From Flagellimonas amphidinii (GTDB taxonomy: Bacteria > Bacteroidota > Bacteroidia > Flavobacteriales > Flavobacteriaceae): DNA of 64,000 nt. The position numbers and the translations under genes are program-made. Position 1 is the stretch's first letter, and each line of letters opens with the position of its first letter. The notes beneath the pieces were generated by a model. It saw nothing but the letters and a program-made list of their open reading frames with translations, ran no database searches and was not told the origin of the DNA. The stretch covers positions 1 through 64,000 of the forward strand of contig NZ_JABFNN010000039.1 of assembly GCF_013090115.1 (NCBI RefSeq). Direction: 5' to 3'. Of the stretch, positions 53,801 through 61,463 are shown one piece after another.

Positions 53801-54036
53801 ACATGCGCTTGGTGCCTGGTCTACGAGGGAAATGGTCCTTCAATTTTGCGAGCATCATTGCTTTTGCAAGCATTATGATGACCTATTTTGGGGTTAATTT
53901 CTATCTGGTAGGCCTACATAGTTACGCTAGTGGAGACCAAGTAATCACTCCAAGTTTTATTTGGTATACTGTTCTCGGGGTCTTTATCCTGGGGGGTATT
54001 AGCTTATGGAGATATAAGGTTAACTATTCAAAATAG
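50869..54036 (+). CDS. ccsBA: Cytochrome c biogenesis protein CcsBA (System II synthetase)
   Basis: CcsBA carries haem across the inner membrane and attaches it to CxxCH motifs of exported apocytochromes. The N-terminal half is a ResB/CcsB-like part with several helices and a long periplasmic loop. The C-terminal half is CcsA with the WWD haem-binding motif (SWGRYWGWDPKETWALI) and conserved histidines in IHVAVIVGSYG and LHSYASG. The fused form of about 1,055 residues is the usual Bacteroidota type. I start at base 50869 (MIDILKKTLFSTRLMA) because the longer frame contains the promoter. It is needed for the c-type haems of MbnH. Confidence 0.94.
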   Translation: MIDILKKTLFSTRLMAVLFLVFATAMAIGTFVESWYSTETARIYIYNATWFEVIMVFFVINFLGNIFRYKLVSWKKWPVLVLHLSWILIILGAFVTRYISYEGIMPIREGNSENRFYSDKTYLTAFVDGEINGEVKRRVLEDDILVTPEGKRSSLPWKSDFNGQPFTISYVDFIQGAEEGLIPDENGQEYLKIVEAGDGQRHEHYLENGQIASIHNVLFALNNETDGAINIYIDEEGYKIKSPFAGNFMRMADQFRGQVVNDSIQTLQLRSLYNMAGMQFVIPEPLVKGSYGIVKVAEDKVTDATQDALVISISANGETQEIKLLGGKGSSNFSDKIKVGGLDFSLSYGSKVYELPFSIRLNDFIAEKYPGTETGYSSFMSKISVDDSRSFDYDIYMNHVLDHRGYRFFQSSFHPDEKGTILSVNHDFWGTWITYIGYFLLYIGLMGIMFFGKTRFRDLQKALEKVKAKKAALTTIFFLLGGFFMQAQESTTDHEHAALPTQAQVDSIIQSTVVSKEHAEKFGTLVIQDEGGRMKPVHTFASELLRKLSGEAKYKDLTADQVFLSMMMNPGVWYNTEFITLAKWQNDSIRKIIGVPKGTELVKATDFFDAKGVYKLQPYLEKATSTNNPSNFEKDFKKLGERLSLLNIALSGQIVKIFPLLNDENNKWISAVEYRSGQYQVQDSLYANFIRNSVPYYLGTLKTAMASGDYTQSDKLLEAFKQNQKNHGAEVLPSEQKIKTEIIYNKLDLFNRLYKYYAFVGLLLFFVLIFRIFKEREIWKATAYLLKGTIILFFIWHTSGLIMRWYISGHAPWSDAYESILYVAWATMGIGLALGRKSELTIAASAFVTSMLLWIAHQSWVDPAIANLVPVLDSYWLMIHVAVIVGSYGPLTVGMILGVVCLLLIVLTTKENKKKMELNIQELTIINELALTTGLVMLTIGNFLGGQWANESWGRYWGWDPKETWALISIMVYAFVVHMRLVPGLRGKWSFNFASIIAFASIMMTYFGVNFYLVGLHSYASGDQVITPSFIWYTVLGVFILGGISLWRYKVNYSK

Positions 54037-54037
54037 T

Positions 54038-55345
54038 TTATTCCTGATCCATTAAAAGTTCCATGAGTTCTTCAGCAGCTATTTTACCTTTTAATTTTAA
54101 AAAATCACGAGGAGTGTTGTCTCCCAGTTCAAAAACAATGGCGGGCATATTGTGGTTGACATAAAAATAAGCACTTGAAACCATAGTTGGATTGATTCGA
54201 GATGAAGGTCTCACATTGGTTTTCTTTTGAGGTAGTTTACTACTGATACTATCAATCCAGTCAAAAACAATTTTGCCTCTTTTTCCGCTGAAAATGGTAT
54301 CAACAGGATAATAAATATCATCCCAAGTGGAATGAAAGTCTGCCCCGAAGACAAATTTATACCCTTCTTGTCCTTTTTTATCTAAAAAGTCCCTAACACT
54401 TTGGGTTTCCGGTTGGTTGAAATTCTGCCAATCACGATTTAGGTCAATTCCTCCCATGCTATGTCTCCAATGTCCATTATCCACACCATCAGGATTCATC
54501 AAAGGAACAGCAAATACAGTGTGGTTTTTTCTAAAGTTCTTGGCAAGTTCCGAATCACCTGAAATAGTTTCAATAAAAGCCTTCATGGCAATAAACCCAG
54601 TAACTTCTGGAGGATGTTGTCTGGAAATGATCATCAAAGCCTTTTTGGAAGCTGAGGTTTCGGTAATTTCCATCAAATGTATAGGTCGTTTTTCTGTGGA
54701 TTGTCCAATTTCGTAGGTTGATAAAAAGGGTTTGGTGGCTAAGGAATCTATCCAACTTTTAATTCTTTTTGAAGTGTACAATTCTTGAGCAGTGATCCAT
54801 AATGGTTTTTCATTGATGGCCAAAGTAAGTTCAACAAACTCTGGCGCGGCATTGATTCCAAAATCACCTTCTCCAGGATTGATTGCTTTAAAAGCAGTAC
54901 TGTCAATGGGCTTAAAATTGATGCCGTCAGCACTTATTTTTGGGTAATATCGACTTCTTGAGTCTTGATACGACAATTTTAATTTGATTTCCCTCGGGTT
55001 TTTGGTCCAAACTTTAAAAGCATACCACGGGCTTACATTGATTGGGGTGTTCTCTGCCGTTATCCAAATGGTATAGTGGTCACCGCCATCTGCCGCAACA
55101 CCATTTAACCTGGCACCGTCAAAATCATTGCTGAAAAAAGTAGTGTCACCATCAAAAGACCAAATACCTTTCCATTGTTTTTGTACGGGTTTGTTCACAG
55201 TTGGGACTATAGGACTTTGTTTTTGCCCTTGATAGCCACTATCGGCTTTTTTTTCAGTTGTATCAGAAGCAATTGGAGTTGCGGTGTTTTTACATGAAAT
55301 AAAGAAAAGAAGGGAGAACAAAAGTGGAAAACAGAATCTCATCAT
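54038..55345 (-). CDS. M14 family zinc carboxypeptidase-like lipoprotein
   Basis: The lipoprotein signal ends at FFISC (C18). The M14 zinc ligands are H244 and E247 in SRQHPPEVTG and H338 in FGADFHSTWDD. Substrate-pocket motifs NPDGVDNGHWR (284-294) and NRDW (303-306) and the likely catalytic Glu in IVFELGDNT are also present. A beta-sandwich domain precedes the peptidase. It probably trims peptides or peptidoglycan at the cell surface. It ends one base after ccsBA on the other strand. Confidence 0.88.
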   Translation of the reverse strand: MMRFCFPLLFSLLFFISCKNTATPIASDTTEKKADSGYQGQKQSPIVPTVNKPVQKQWKGIWSFDGDTTFFSNDFDGARLNGVAADGGDHYTIWITAENTPINVSPWYAFKVWTKNPREIKLKLSYQDSRSRYYPKISADGINFKPIDSTAFKAINPGEGDFGINAAPEFVELTLAINEKPLWITAQELYTSKRIKSWIDSLATKPFLSTYEIGQSTEKRPIHLMEITETSASKKALMIISRQHPPEVTGFIAMKAFIETISGDSELAKNFRKNHTVFAVPLMNPDGVDNGHWRHSMGGIDLNRDWQNFNQPETQSVRDFLDKKGQEGYKFVFGADFHSTWDDIYYPVDTIFSGKRGKIVFDWIDSISSKLPQKKTNVRPSSRINPTMVSSAYFYVNHNMPAIVFELGDNTPRDFLKLKGKIAAEELMELLMDQE

Positions 55346-55457
55346 ACGTTTTTAGATTAGGTTGGTTGGGTAATGATCAAATTGACCAAGAAAGATTGAG
55401 ATTTCAAAATTTTTGATTAATTATTCGCTTCAAGGTATTTTGTATTGATTTTTTTTT

Positions 55458-55465
55458 CATATTTG
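55458..55465 (+). promoter_or_regulatory. Possible -7 element of the MATE gene
   Basis: CATATTTG has one mismatch to TAnnTTTG. It lies just upstream of the folded leader, and the transcript would start near 55471. Confidence 0.35.
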
Positions 55466-55482
55466 TGCCATCATGAAGTTAT

Positions 55483-55593
55483 AAGAATTATGTACGCTAT
55501 AGATGTCACCTTTGGCTTTGAGCCAAAAAACTAATTGGCCGGAGTCTTTTTCGGTTTAATGACATCACCCTTTTTTCCTTACACATAATTCTT
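55483..55593 (+). promoter_or_regulatory. Structured 5' leader of the MATE exporter (candidate riboswitch or thermosensor)
   Basis: The leader folds as nested stems. P1 is AAGAATTATGT (55483-55493) with ACATAATTCTT (55583-55593), 11 perfect pairs; P2 is GATGTCA (55502-55508) with TGACATC (55560-55566). Inside, hairpin A is TTTGGC/GCCAAA (55511-55527) and hairpin B is CCGGAG/TTTCGG (55539-55554). P1 ends six bases before the ATG at 55599, so its formation could block translation. It does not match any riboswitch class that I can recognise. No ORF explains the pairing. Confidence 0.55.
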
Positions 55594-55598
55594 TTAAA

Positions 55599-57008
55599 AT
55601 GACAGATTCAAATACATTTTCTCTTAAAAAACTATTTAAATATTTCTGGATTGCTGTATCTGGTAAAGAAACAGAATTCACTTCTGGAAGTATTCGCAAG
55701 GCCATTTTCATGCTTTCCATTCCCATGATTCTGGAAATGCTGATGGAATCCATTTTCGCATTGGTGGATATCGCTTATGTATCTAAAGTTAGCGTAAATG
55801 CCGTGGCAACCATTGGATTGACGGAATCGGTAATTACCTTGATTTATGCACTTGCCATTGGGTTGAGTATGGCTGCCACTGCGGTTGTGGCCAGGCGTAT
55901 TGGTGAAAAAGATGTCCAAGGGGCAAGAATAGCGGCTGTTCAGGCCATTGGACTTGGTGTGGTGGTTTCCATTGTTCTTGGAATAGTCGGGATCCTATAC
56001 GCTAAAGAAATTTTAGCATTGATGGGTGGCGAACCTGATTTGATTGAGGAAGGATATGGTTACACCAAATTCTTGATAGGAGGGAACATTACCATCATGC
56101 TATTGTTCTTGATCAATGCGATATTCCGGGGCGCGGGAGACGCATCCATTGCCATGTGGACACTGGTACTCTCAAATGGACTGAATATTATTTTGGATCC
56201 CATATTTATTTTCGGATTGGGGCCAATTCCAGAATATGGTGTTATGGGAGCTGGTATAGCTACCAACATTGGTCGTGGAACGGCTGTACTGTTTCAACTT
56301 GGAGTTTTGTTCTTTGGATGGAGTAAAATTAAACTGGCCGTAAGGGATTTGGTATTTAACCTAAAGGTTATGGCCAATTTGGTTAAGGTTTCTTTAGGTG
56401 GTATTGCTCAATTTTTGATAGGAACTTCAAGTTGGGTATTCCTTATGCGGATCATGTCAGAATTTGGGAGTGAAGTATTGGCTGGGTATACCATTGCCAT
56501 TCGAGTGATGATGTTCACACTAATGCCATCTTGGGGAATGAGCAATGCCGCAGCTACCTTAGTAGGACAAAACCTTGGTGCCAAACAGCCTGAAAGAGCA
56601 GAAGTCTCTGTATGGAAGACAGGTAAATACAATGCTTATTTTATGGGATTGGTATCATTGGTGTATCTCATTTTTGCAAAATCCATTATTTCATGGTTCA
56701 ATGCAACGCCTAATGTGGTGGAAAACGGTGCGCTTTGTTTACAGATTATTGCATTGGGTTATGTGTTCTATGCCTATGGCATGGTGCTAACACAAGCCTT
56801 TAATGGAGCAGGAGATACCCAAACCCCAACAAAAATCAATTTCTTTTCATTTTGGTTGTTCCAATTGCCAATTGCGTATGTTGCAGCATTGGTTTTAGGA
56901 TGGGGAGCCAAGGGAGTTTTTATTGCCATAACCTCAGCCGAGGTATTGTTGGCGGTATTAGCCATGATTTGGTTCAAAAAAGGAAATTGGAAGCAGGTAC
57001 AAGTATAA
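55599..57008 (+). CDS. MATE family efflux transporter
   Basis: MATE proteins export drugs or metabolites in exchange for H+ or Na+. The 469-residue protein has about 12 helices; the start of the transporter domain is FMLSIPMILEMLMESIFALVDI (helix 1) and the middle has GAGDASIAMWTLV and FRGAGD repeats. The substrate is not given by the sequence. The long folded leader suggests ligand- or temperature-dependent expression. Confidence 0.92.
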   Translation: MTDSNTFSLKKLFKYFWIAVSGKETEFTSGSIRKAIFMLSIPMILEMLMESIFALVDIAYVSKVSVNAVATIGLTESVITLIYALAIGLSMAATAVVARRIGEKDVQGARIAAVQAIGLGVVVSIVLGIVGILYAKEILALMGGEPDLIEEGYGYTKFLIGGNITIMLLFLINAIFRGAGDASIAMWTLVLSNGLNIILDPIFIFGLGPIPEYGVMGAGIATNIGRGTAVLFQLGVLFFGWSKIKLAVRDLVFNLKVMANLVKVSLGGIAQFLIGTSSWVFLMRIMSEFGSEVLAGYTIAIRVMMFTLMPSWGMSNAAATLVGQNLGAKQPERAEVSVWKTGKYNAYFMGLVSLVYLIFAKSIISWFNATPNVVENGALCLQIIALGYVFYAYGMVLTQAFNGAGDTQTPTKINFFSFWLFQLPIAYVAALVLGWGAKGVFIAITSAEVLLAVLAMIWFKKGNWKQVQV

Positions 57009-57045
57009 GTGGTTTTGTATCTTTAGACTAAAGTTTTTTTAAGTT

Positions 57046-58215
57046 ATGAGTACCAATAATCAAGGATTGAATACCACTTGTACCCACGAGGGCGCTTTAG
57101 AAGATGAAAGATACAAAGGAGCTGTTTCACCTTTGTATATGAGTACATCCTACGCTTTTGAGGATATAGATGTAAAGCGATACCCAAGATATTTTAATAC
57201 GCCCAATCAAGAGGCTTTGTGCAAAAAAATGGCGGCTTTGGAACATGCCGAGGCCGCCTTGATTTTTGGTAGTGGTATGGCTGCCATCAGCACTGCTTTA
57301 ATGGCTTTTTTGAAAGCTGGTGACCATGTTGTGCTGCAGCAAACTATTTATGGCGGAACATATAATTTTGCTGTTACCCAATTGGAAAAATTTGGAATTA
57401 CCTACTCCTTTACCAATGGGTGGTCAGTTGAGGATTTTGAAGCTGAAATAAAATCAGATACTAAACTGATTTATATAGAAACACCTTCAAATCCATTATT
57501 GACCATTACCGACATGAAGGGAATTGCTGATTTGGCCAAAAAGCACAATATCCTTTCCATGATCGATAATACCTTCGCCAGCCCCATCAATCAAAACCCA
57601 ATAGACTTTGGTATTGATGTAGTGCTGCACAGTGCCACGAAGTATATGGGGGGACATTCAGACATTTGTGCAGGGGTAGTTGTTTCAACCCAAGAGAATA
57701 TGGATAAGGTTTTTCAAACTGCCATTTGTTTTGGAGGAAGTTTAAGTGACTATACGGTCTGGTTGTTGGAAAGAAGTGTAAAAACTATGGGAATTAGGGT
57801 TAAGACACAGAATGATAACGCCCTTAAAATGGCAACATATCTATACAACAACCCAGATGTGAATCGAGTTAATTACCCAGGATTGGAATCCCATCCGAAT
57901 CATCAATTGGCAAAATCGCAAATGAAAGGTTTTGGAGGAATGCTTTCTTTTGAATTGAAGGAGGATATTGATGTATCGCAGTTTTTTAAACACCTAAAAC
58001 TAATTAAACCTTCCATGAGTTTAGCAGGAATTGAGAGTACAATGCTTTCTCCTTCCAAGACATCCCATGCATTAATGACTCCAGAAGATAGGGAGAAACA
58101 GGACATAAGGGATACATTGATAAGATTTTCACTTGGGATAGAAGAAATTGAAGATTTAATTGCGGATATAGAACAGGCCATCAACAAGGTTAAATCCATG
58201 ACCATACCTGTCTAA
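57046..58215 (+). CDS. Trans-sulfuration PLP enzyme (cystathionine gamma-synthase/lyase family)
   Basis: This 389-residue enzyme belongs to the Cys/Met metabolism PLP family. The PLP-binding lysine is K199 in HSATKYMGGHSD, and YGGTYNF (102-108) and IYIETPSNP (142-150) are family motifs. Members include cystathionine gamma-synthase, cystathionine lyases and methionine gamma-lyase, which the sequence alone does not separate. It is nine bases upstream of bshB1, so a cysteine-related role in bacillithiol supply fits. Confidence 0.88.
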   Translation: MSTNNQGLNTTCTHEGALEDERYKGAVSPLYMSTSYAFEDIDVKRYPRYFNTPNQEALCKKMAALEHAEAALIFGSGMAAISTALMAFLKAGDHVVLQQTIYGGTYNFAVTQLEKFGITYSFTNGWSVEDFEAEIKSDTKLIYIETPSNPLLTITDMKGIADLAKKHNILSMIDNTFASPINQNPIDFGIDVVLHSATKYMGGHSDICAGVVVSTQENMDKVFQTAICFGGSLSDYTVWLLERSVKTMGIRVKTQNDNALKMATYLYNNPDVNRVNYPGLESHPNHQLAKSQMKGFGGMLSFELKEDIDVSQFFKHLKLIKPSMSLAGIESTMLSPSKTSHALMTPEDREKQDIRDTLIRFSLGIEEIEDLIADIEQAINKVKSMTIPV

Positions 58216-58224
58216 ATTAAAAAG

Positions 58225-58947
58225 ATGAAATTAGATATATTAGTTTTTGGAGCCCATCCGGATGATGCCGAACTTGGAGCAGGAGGGACCATTGCGAAAG
58301 AAGTTTCCAGAGGAAAAAAAGTAGGGATTGTTGATTTGACCCGAGGGGAATTAGGTACTCGTGGTTCTGCAGAGATTAGGGATAAAGAATCCGCCGCTGC
58401 TGCCAAGATATTGGGTGTTGCTGTGCGGGAAAACATGGAATTCGCCGATGGTTTCTTTGTGAACGACAAAGTACATCAATTGGAACTGATAAAAATTATT
58501 AGAAAGTACCGCCCAGATGTTGTGCTTTGCAATGCTGTGGATGATAGACATATTGATCACCCCAAGGGCAGTAAATTGGTAAGCGATGCTTGTTTTTTGA
58601 GTGGTCTCATCAAAATAGACACAAAAATGGAAGGAGAAAATGAATGGCAAAACCCATGGCGACCCAAAGTAGTCTATCATTTTATCCAATGGAAAAATCT
58701 GGAGCCAGATTTTGTAGTGGACGTTTCTGGATTTATTGATAAAAAAACCAAAGCGATTGAAGCCTATGCTTCACAATTTTATGACCCTAAGAGTAAAGAC
58801 CCGGAAACCCCCATCAGTAGTAAAAACTTTTTGGATAGTGTAAATTATAGAGCTCGCGATCTAGGAAGATTGGTAGGAGTGGAGTATGCTGAAGGTTTTA
58901 CTGTGGAACGTTATGTAGCCGTAGACAACCTAGATGCTTTAATTTAA
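58225..58947 (+). CDS. bshB1: Bacillithiol biosynthesis deacetylase BshB1
   Basis: BshB1 removes the acetyl group from GlcNAc-malate in bacillithiol synthesis. The zinc-binding motif is GAHPDDAELGAGG (H11, D13, D14), and further motifs are DLTRGELGTRGS and the DRHIDHPKG loop. The 240-residue length is typical. It follows the trans-sulfuration gene closely, which suggests one mRNA. bshA and bshC are not in the window. Confidence 0.93.
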   Translation: MKLDILVFGAHPDDAELGAGGTIAKEVSRGKKVGIVDLTRGELGTRGSAEIRDKESAAAAKILGVAVRENMEFADGFFVNDKVHQLELIKIIRKYRPDVVLCNAVDDRHIDHPKGSKLVSDACFLSGLIKIDTKMEGENEWQNPWRPKVVYHFIQWKNLEPDFVVDVSGFIDKKTKAIEAYASQFYDPKSKDPETPISSKNFLDSVNYRARDLGRLVGVEYAEGFTVERYVAVDNLDALI

Positions 58948-58950
58948 GGA

Positions 58951-61035
58951 TTAACTGGCCCTCTGATATTTTTTTTGAGCCTTGGGAACAGTGAAATAGA
59001 AGGTGGTGCCTTTACGCAATATACTTTCCACCCAGATTTCACCTTTGTTTTTCAATACCATTTCCTTGCACAAGGATAATCCGAGACCAGTACCTCTTTC
59101 ATTATTGGTACCATAGGTGGTTACATTGGTATCTTCAAAAATCTTTTGCTGCATCTCATCATCCATACCTACTCCGGTATCACGAACCATAATTTGCCAC
59201 ATATCATCCTTTTCTTCAGCTTCAATGGAGATAAGTCCATTTTCTTGGGTGAATTTGATGGCATTGCTCAATAAGTTTCGGATAACAATATCTATTTGGT
59301 TTTGATCGGCCCAGATCATTGGGTTCTCTGGCAATTGATTGATGATTTTGATAGTCTTGGTTGCCGCTATTTCAGAAAGTAAATTAATATTGTTGGTCAC
59401 TAATTTTTCCAAAGAAATACTTTTCGCTTTAGTAACCACTCCATTAAGTTGCGTTTGTCCCCAGGACAGTAAATTGTTGAGTGTAAATGAAATATGGTCA
59501 ACATCTGTTTTAAATTTTGGAATAAAAGATAGAAACTCGTCTTTGCTGACCTCTCCTTCCGTAAAAAGTTTAAGCATGCCTTGCAAAGCTCCAATAGGAC
59601 CTCTTAGATCATGGCCTATGATAGAAAACAACTTGGTCTTCGTTTTGTTGATTTCATTCAATTGCGCCTCACGTTCAATAACAGCTTCAGACTTTTCTTG
59701 TAGTTCCTTGTTCAACTTTTTCTGAATGTTCTCACTACGGCGAACTACAAAAATGATGATACTTAGGATGACTAAAATGATTATTGAGAAATAAATGTAG
59801 TTGCGTTGTTTGGCCAATGCTGTTTTATTGACCTTTATCAATTCTTGTTTTTCAGTCTCATATTCCAATTTGGTTTCCAATAAGGACAAACTTTGTTTGT
59901 TTTTGTCACGGAATAATGAATCTGAAAGTTTTTTGAAGATTTCCAAATAGGCTAATGAAGTGACATGATCTTCTTTTGCCTTATATAGTTTGTACAAAGT
60001 TTCCGAGCAGTCTATTTGTCCTTGTAATGACTTTATTTTCTTGGACAATTCTAAGCCTTCCAATGCATATTTCATGGAAAGGTCATTCTTCTCAAGACCA
60101 AGGTAAACTTTGGACATCCCATCGAACAATTGTATTTTTTCCCTGTCATCATCTAAATGCTGTTCATGGATCATGCTACTCTGGTCAAACCAATATAAGG
60201 CCCACTGATATTTTTCTTGTTCTAGATAAATGCTTCCTTTTACTTGGTAAGCATAGGCAAGCCAGTCATAAATTTTATTCTTTTCAAATGTATTGATGCT
60301 CTTGTTGATATTGAACATGGCATACTTAAAGTTCTTAGCATCCTTATAAAGTGAGGCCATATTACTTTCAGTCTCTGCATTGACAATTTCATCATTAAGC
60401 TCCCGATTTATTTTTTGAACAGTATCATAAAACATCAAGGCATTCTTAAAATCTTTTTGCTCAGCATACAGCATTGCAATATTTTCATTAAGAATAGAAA
60501 GCAATTCCTTATTGCCCATTTTTTGTGCCAAATCAATTCCTTCTAAGTTTAAATTTAGCGCTGTTGCATAATCTCCTACATAACTATAGTTTTGGGCTAG
60601 AGTATTTATGATATCCAATTGACTTTCTCTACAGGCAATTTCTTTTGCAAGATTTAGAGCTTTATTAAAAGTCAACATTGACTTTTTACGATTTCCATTA
60701 TCAGAATAATAATTGCCCATTGCATAAAGAGCCTTTACTTCCCCTTTTTGAAAATCGATAGCCTTGCTGTATTTTAAAACTTGTTCTGAGATGGAATACA
60801 TACTATCATTGTTCACAAAACGATAGGAAGCAGCCAAATCAATAAGCAATTTTATATGGGTTGTGTCTTTGGGGTTAAAGTGATTAGTTGATTGTAGCCT
60901 TTTTAATCGGTATGCTAAACTATCATTTTTAGATATTTGTGCTTTGGCAGGTAAAGCTAAAAGTAATATACAAAATGGGAGAACTACTTTAATAAGTAGT
61001 TTTTTGTAGGATGCATAAGAGGTTTTTTTGGGCAT
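58951..61035 (-). CDS. TPR sensor histidine kinase (HisKA/HATPase)
   Basis: The 694-residue protein has an N-terminal hydrophobic signal or helix, TPR repeats to about residue 400, a transmembrane helix (YIYFSIIILVILSIIIFVV), a coiled coil, and a classical kinase core. The H-box is FSIIGHDLRGPIGAL, the N-box RNLLSNAIKFT and the G-boxes DTGVGMD and GTGLGLSLCKEM. No response regulator is adjacent. The signal sensed by the TPR part is unknown. Confidence 0.9.
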   Translation of the reverse strand: MPKKTSYASYKKLLIKVVLPFCILLLALPAKAQISKNDSLAYRLKRLQSTNHFNPKDTTHIKLLIDLAASYRFVNNDSMYSISEQVLKYSKAIDFQKGEVKALYAMGNYYSDNGNRKKSMLTFNKALNLAKEIACRESQLDIINTLAQNYSYVGDYATALNLNLEGIDLAQKMGNKELLSILNENIAMLYAEQKDFKNALMFYDTVQKINRELNDEIVNAETESNMASLYKDAKNFKYAMFNINKSINTFEKNKIYDWLAYAYQVKGSIYLEQEKYQWALYWFDQSSMIHEQHLDDDREKIQLFDGMSKVYLGLEKNDLSMKYALEGLELSKKIKSLQGQIDCSETLYKLYKAKEDHVTSLAYLEIFKKLSDSLFRDKNKQSLSLLETKLEYETEKQELIKVNKTALAKQRNYIYFSIIILVILSIIIFVVRRSENIQKKLNKELQEKSEAVIEREAQLNEINKTKTKLFSIIGHDLRGPIGALQGMLKLFTEGEVSKDEFLSFIPKFKTDVDHISFTLNNLLSWGQTQLNGVVTKAKSISLEKLVTNNINLLSEIAATKTIKIINQLPENPMIWADQNQIDIVIRNLLSNAIKFTQENGLISIEAEEKDDMWQIMVRDTGVGMDDEMQQKIFEDTNVTTYGTNNERGTGLGLSLCKEMVLKNKGEIWVESILRKGTTFYFTVPKAQKKYQRAS

Positions 61036-61336
61036 AAGATTTAAAATCTACAATGGTTAAAAATACCTTTGATGTAGTTTTTGTGGAATTAAATGTTGTG
61101 AAACGCCAGAAAATGTGTGTTTTATCTGACAAATCATACATTTAGTCGATATTTTTAGCGCTATAAAATTGATATTGGGGTTGATACGATTGTTGGAATA
61201 CAAATCATTTCTAAATTTTTAAGGAATGATTATGGCTAAATTTTAATTTCTCTTGGTTGAATCATTACAAAGAGGTATTTTTGCACCCGCCTGATTTAAA
61301 TTTACAGATGTATTTTATGCAGGAGTACTTAAAATG
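61036..61336. other. Intergenic region between the sensor kinase and tRNA-His
   Basis: About 300 AT-rich bases without a supported gene. Near the kinase start there is a short palindrome AGATTTTAAATCT (minus strand), in which TAGATTTT is one base from a -7 element for the kinase. The tRNA promoter is at the right end (61253-61283). Nothing else was seen. Confidence 0.6.
61253..61283 (+). promoter_or_regulatory. Promoter of tRNA-His
   Basis: TTG (61253-61255) and TATTTTTG (61276-61283) are 20 bases apart, a good match to the Bacteroidota -33/-7 arrangement. The start would be near 61290, about 47 bases before the tRNA. Confidence 0.65.
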
Positions 61337-61410
61337 GTGGTTGTAGCTCAGTTGGTTAGAGCGCTGGATTGTGGTTCCAGAGGTCGCCGGTTCGAACCCG
61401 GTCTTCCACC
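61337..61410 (+). tRNA. tRNA-His (GTG anticodon)
   Basis: The cloverleaf has D-arm GCTC/GAGC, anticodon stem CTGGA/TCCAG with loop TTGTGGT (anticodon GTG), and T-arm GCCGG/CCGGT. An extra G at 61336 is the expected G-1 of tRNA-His, paired with C73. The acceptor stem GTGGTTG/CTTCCAC has two adjacent U-U mismatches at 5-68 and 6-67. CCA follows directly at 61411-61413, whether encoded or by chance. The terminator starts right after it. Confidence 0.88.
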
Positions 61411-61412
61411 CC

Positions 61413-61442
61413 AAAAAAGCCCATCAGTTGATGGGCTTTTTT
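61413..61442 (+). terminator. Terminator of tRNA-His
   Basis: AGCCCATCA (61418-61426) pairs with TGATGGGCT (61429-61437), flanked by A and T runs on both sides. On the minus strand it can also serve the M28 peptidase gene. Confidence 0.88.
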
Positions 61443-61463
61443 AATTTCAAGTTTTTTTTGATA

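Noticed and set aside
55483-55593. Known riboswitch (guanidine, purine, TPP, SAM, yybP-ykoY, fluoride) before the MATE gene
   Set aside because: None of their core conserved motifs is visible; only the general idea of a structured leader is kept.
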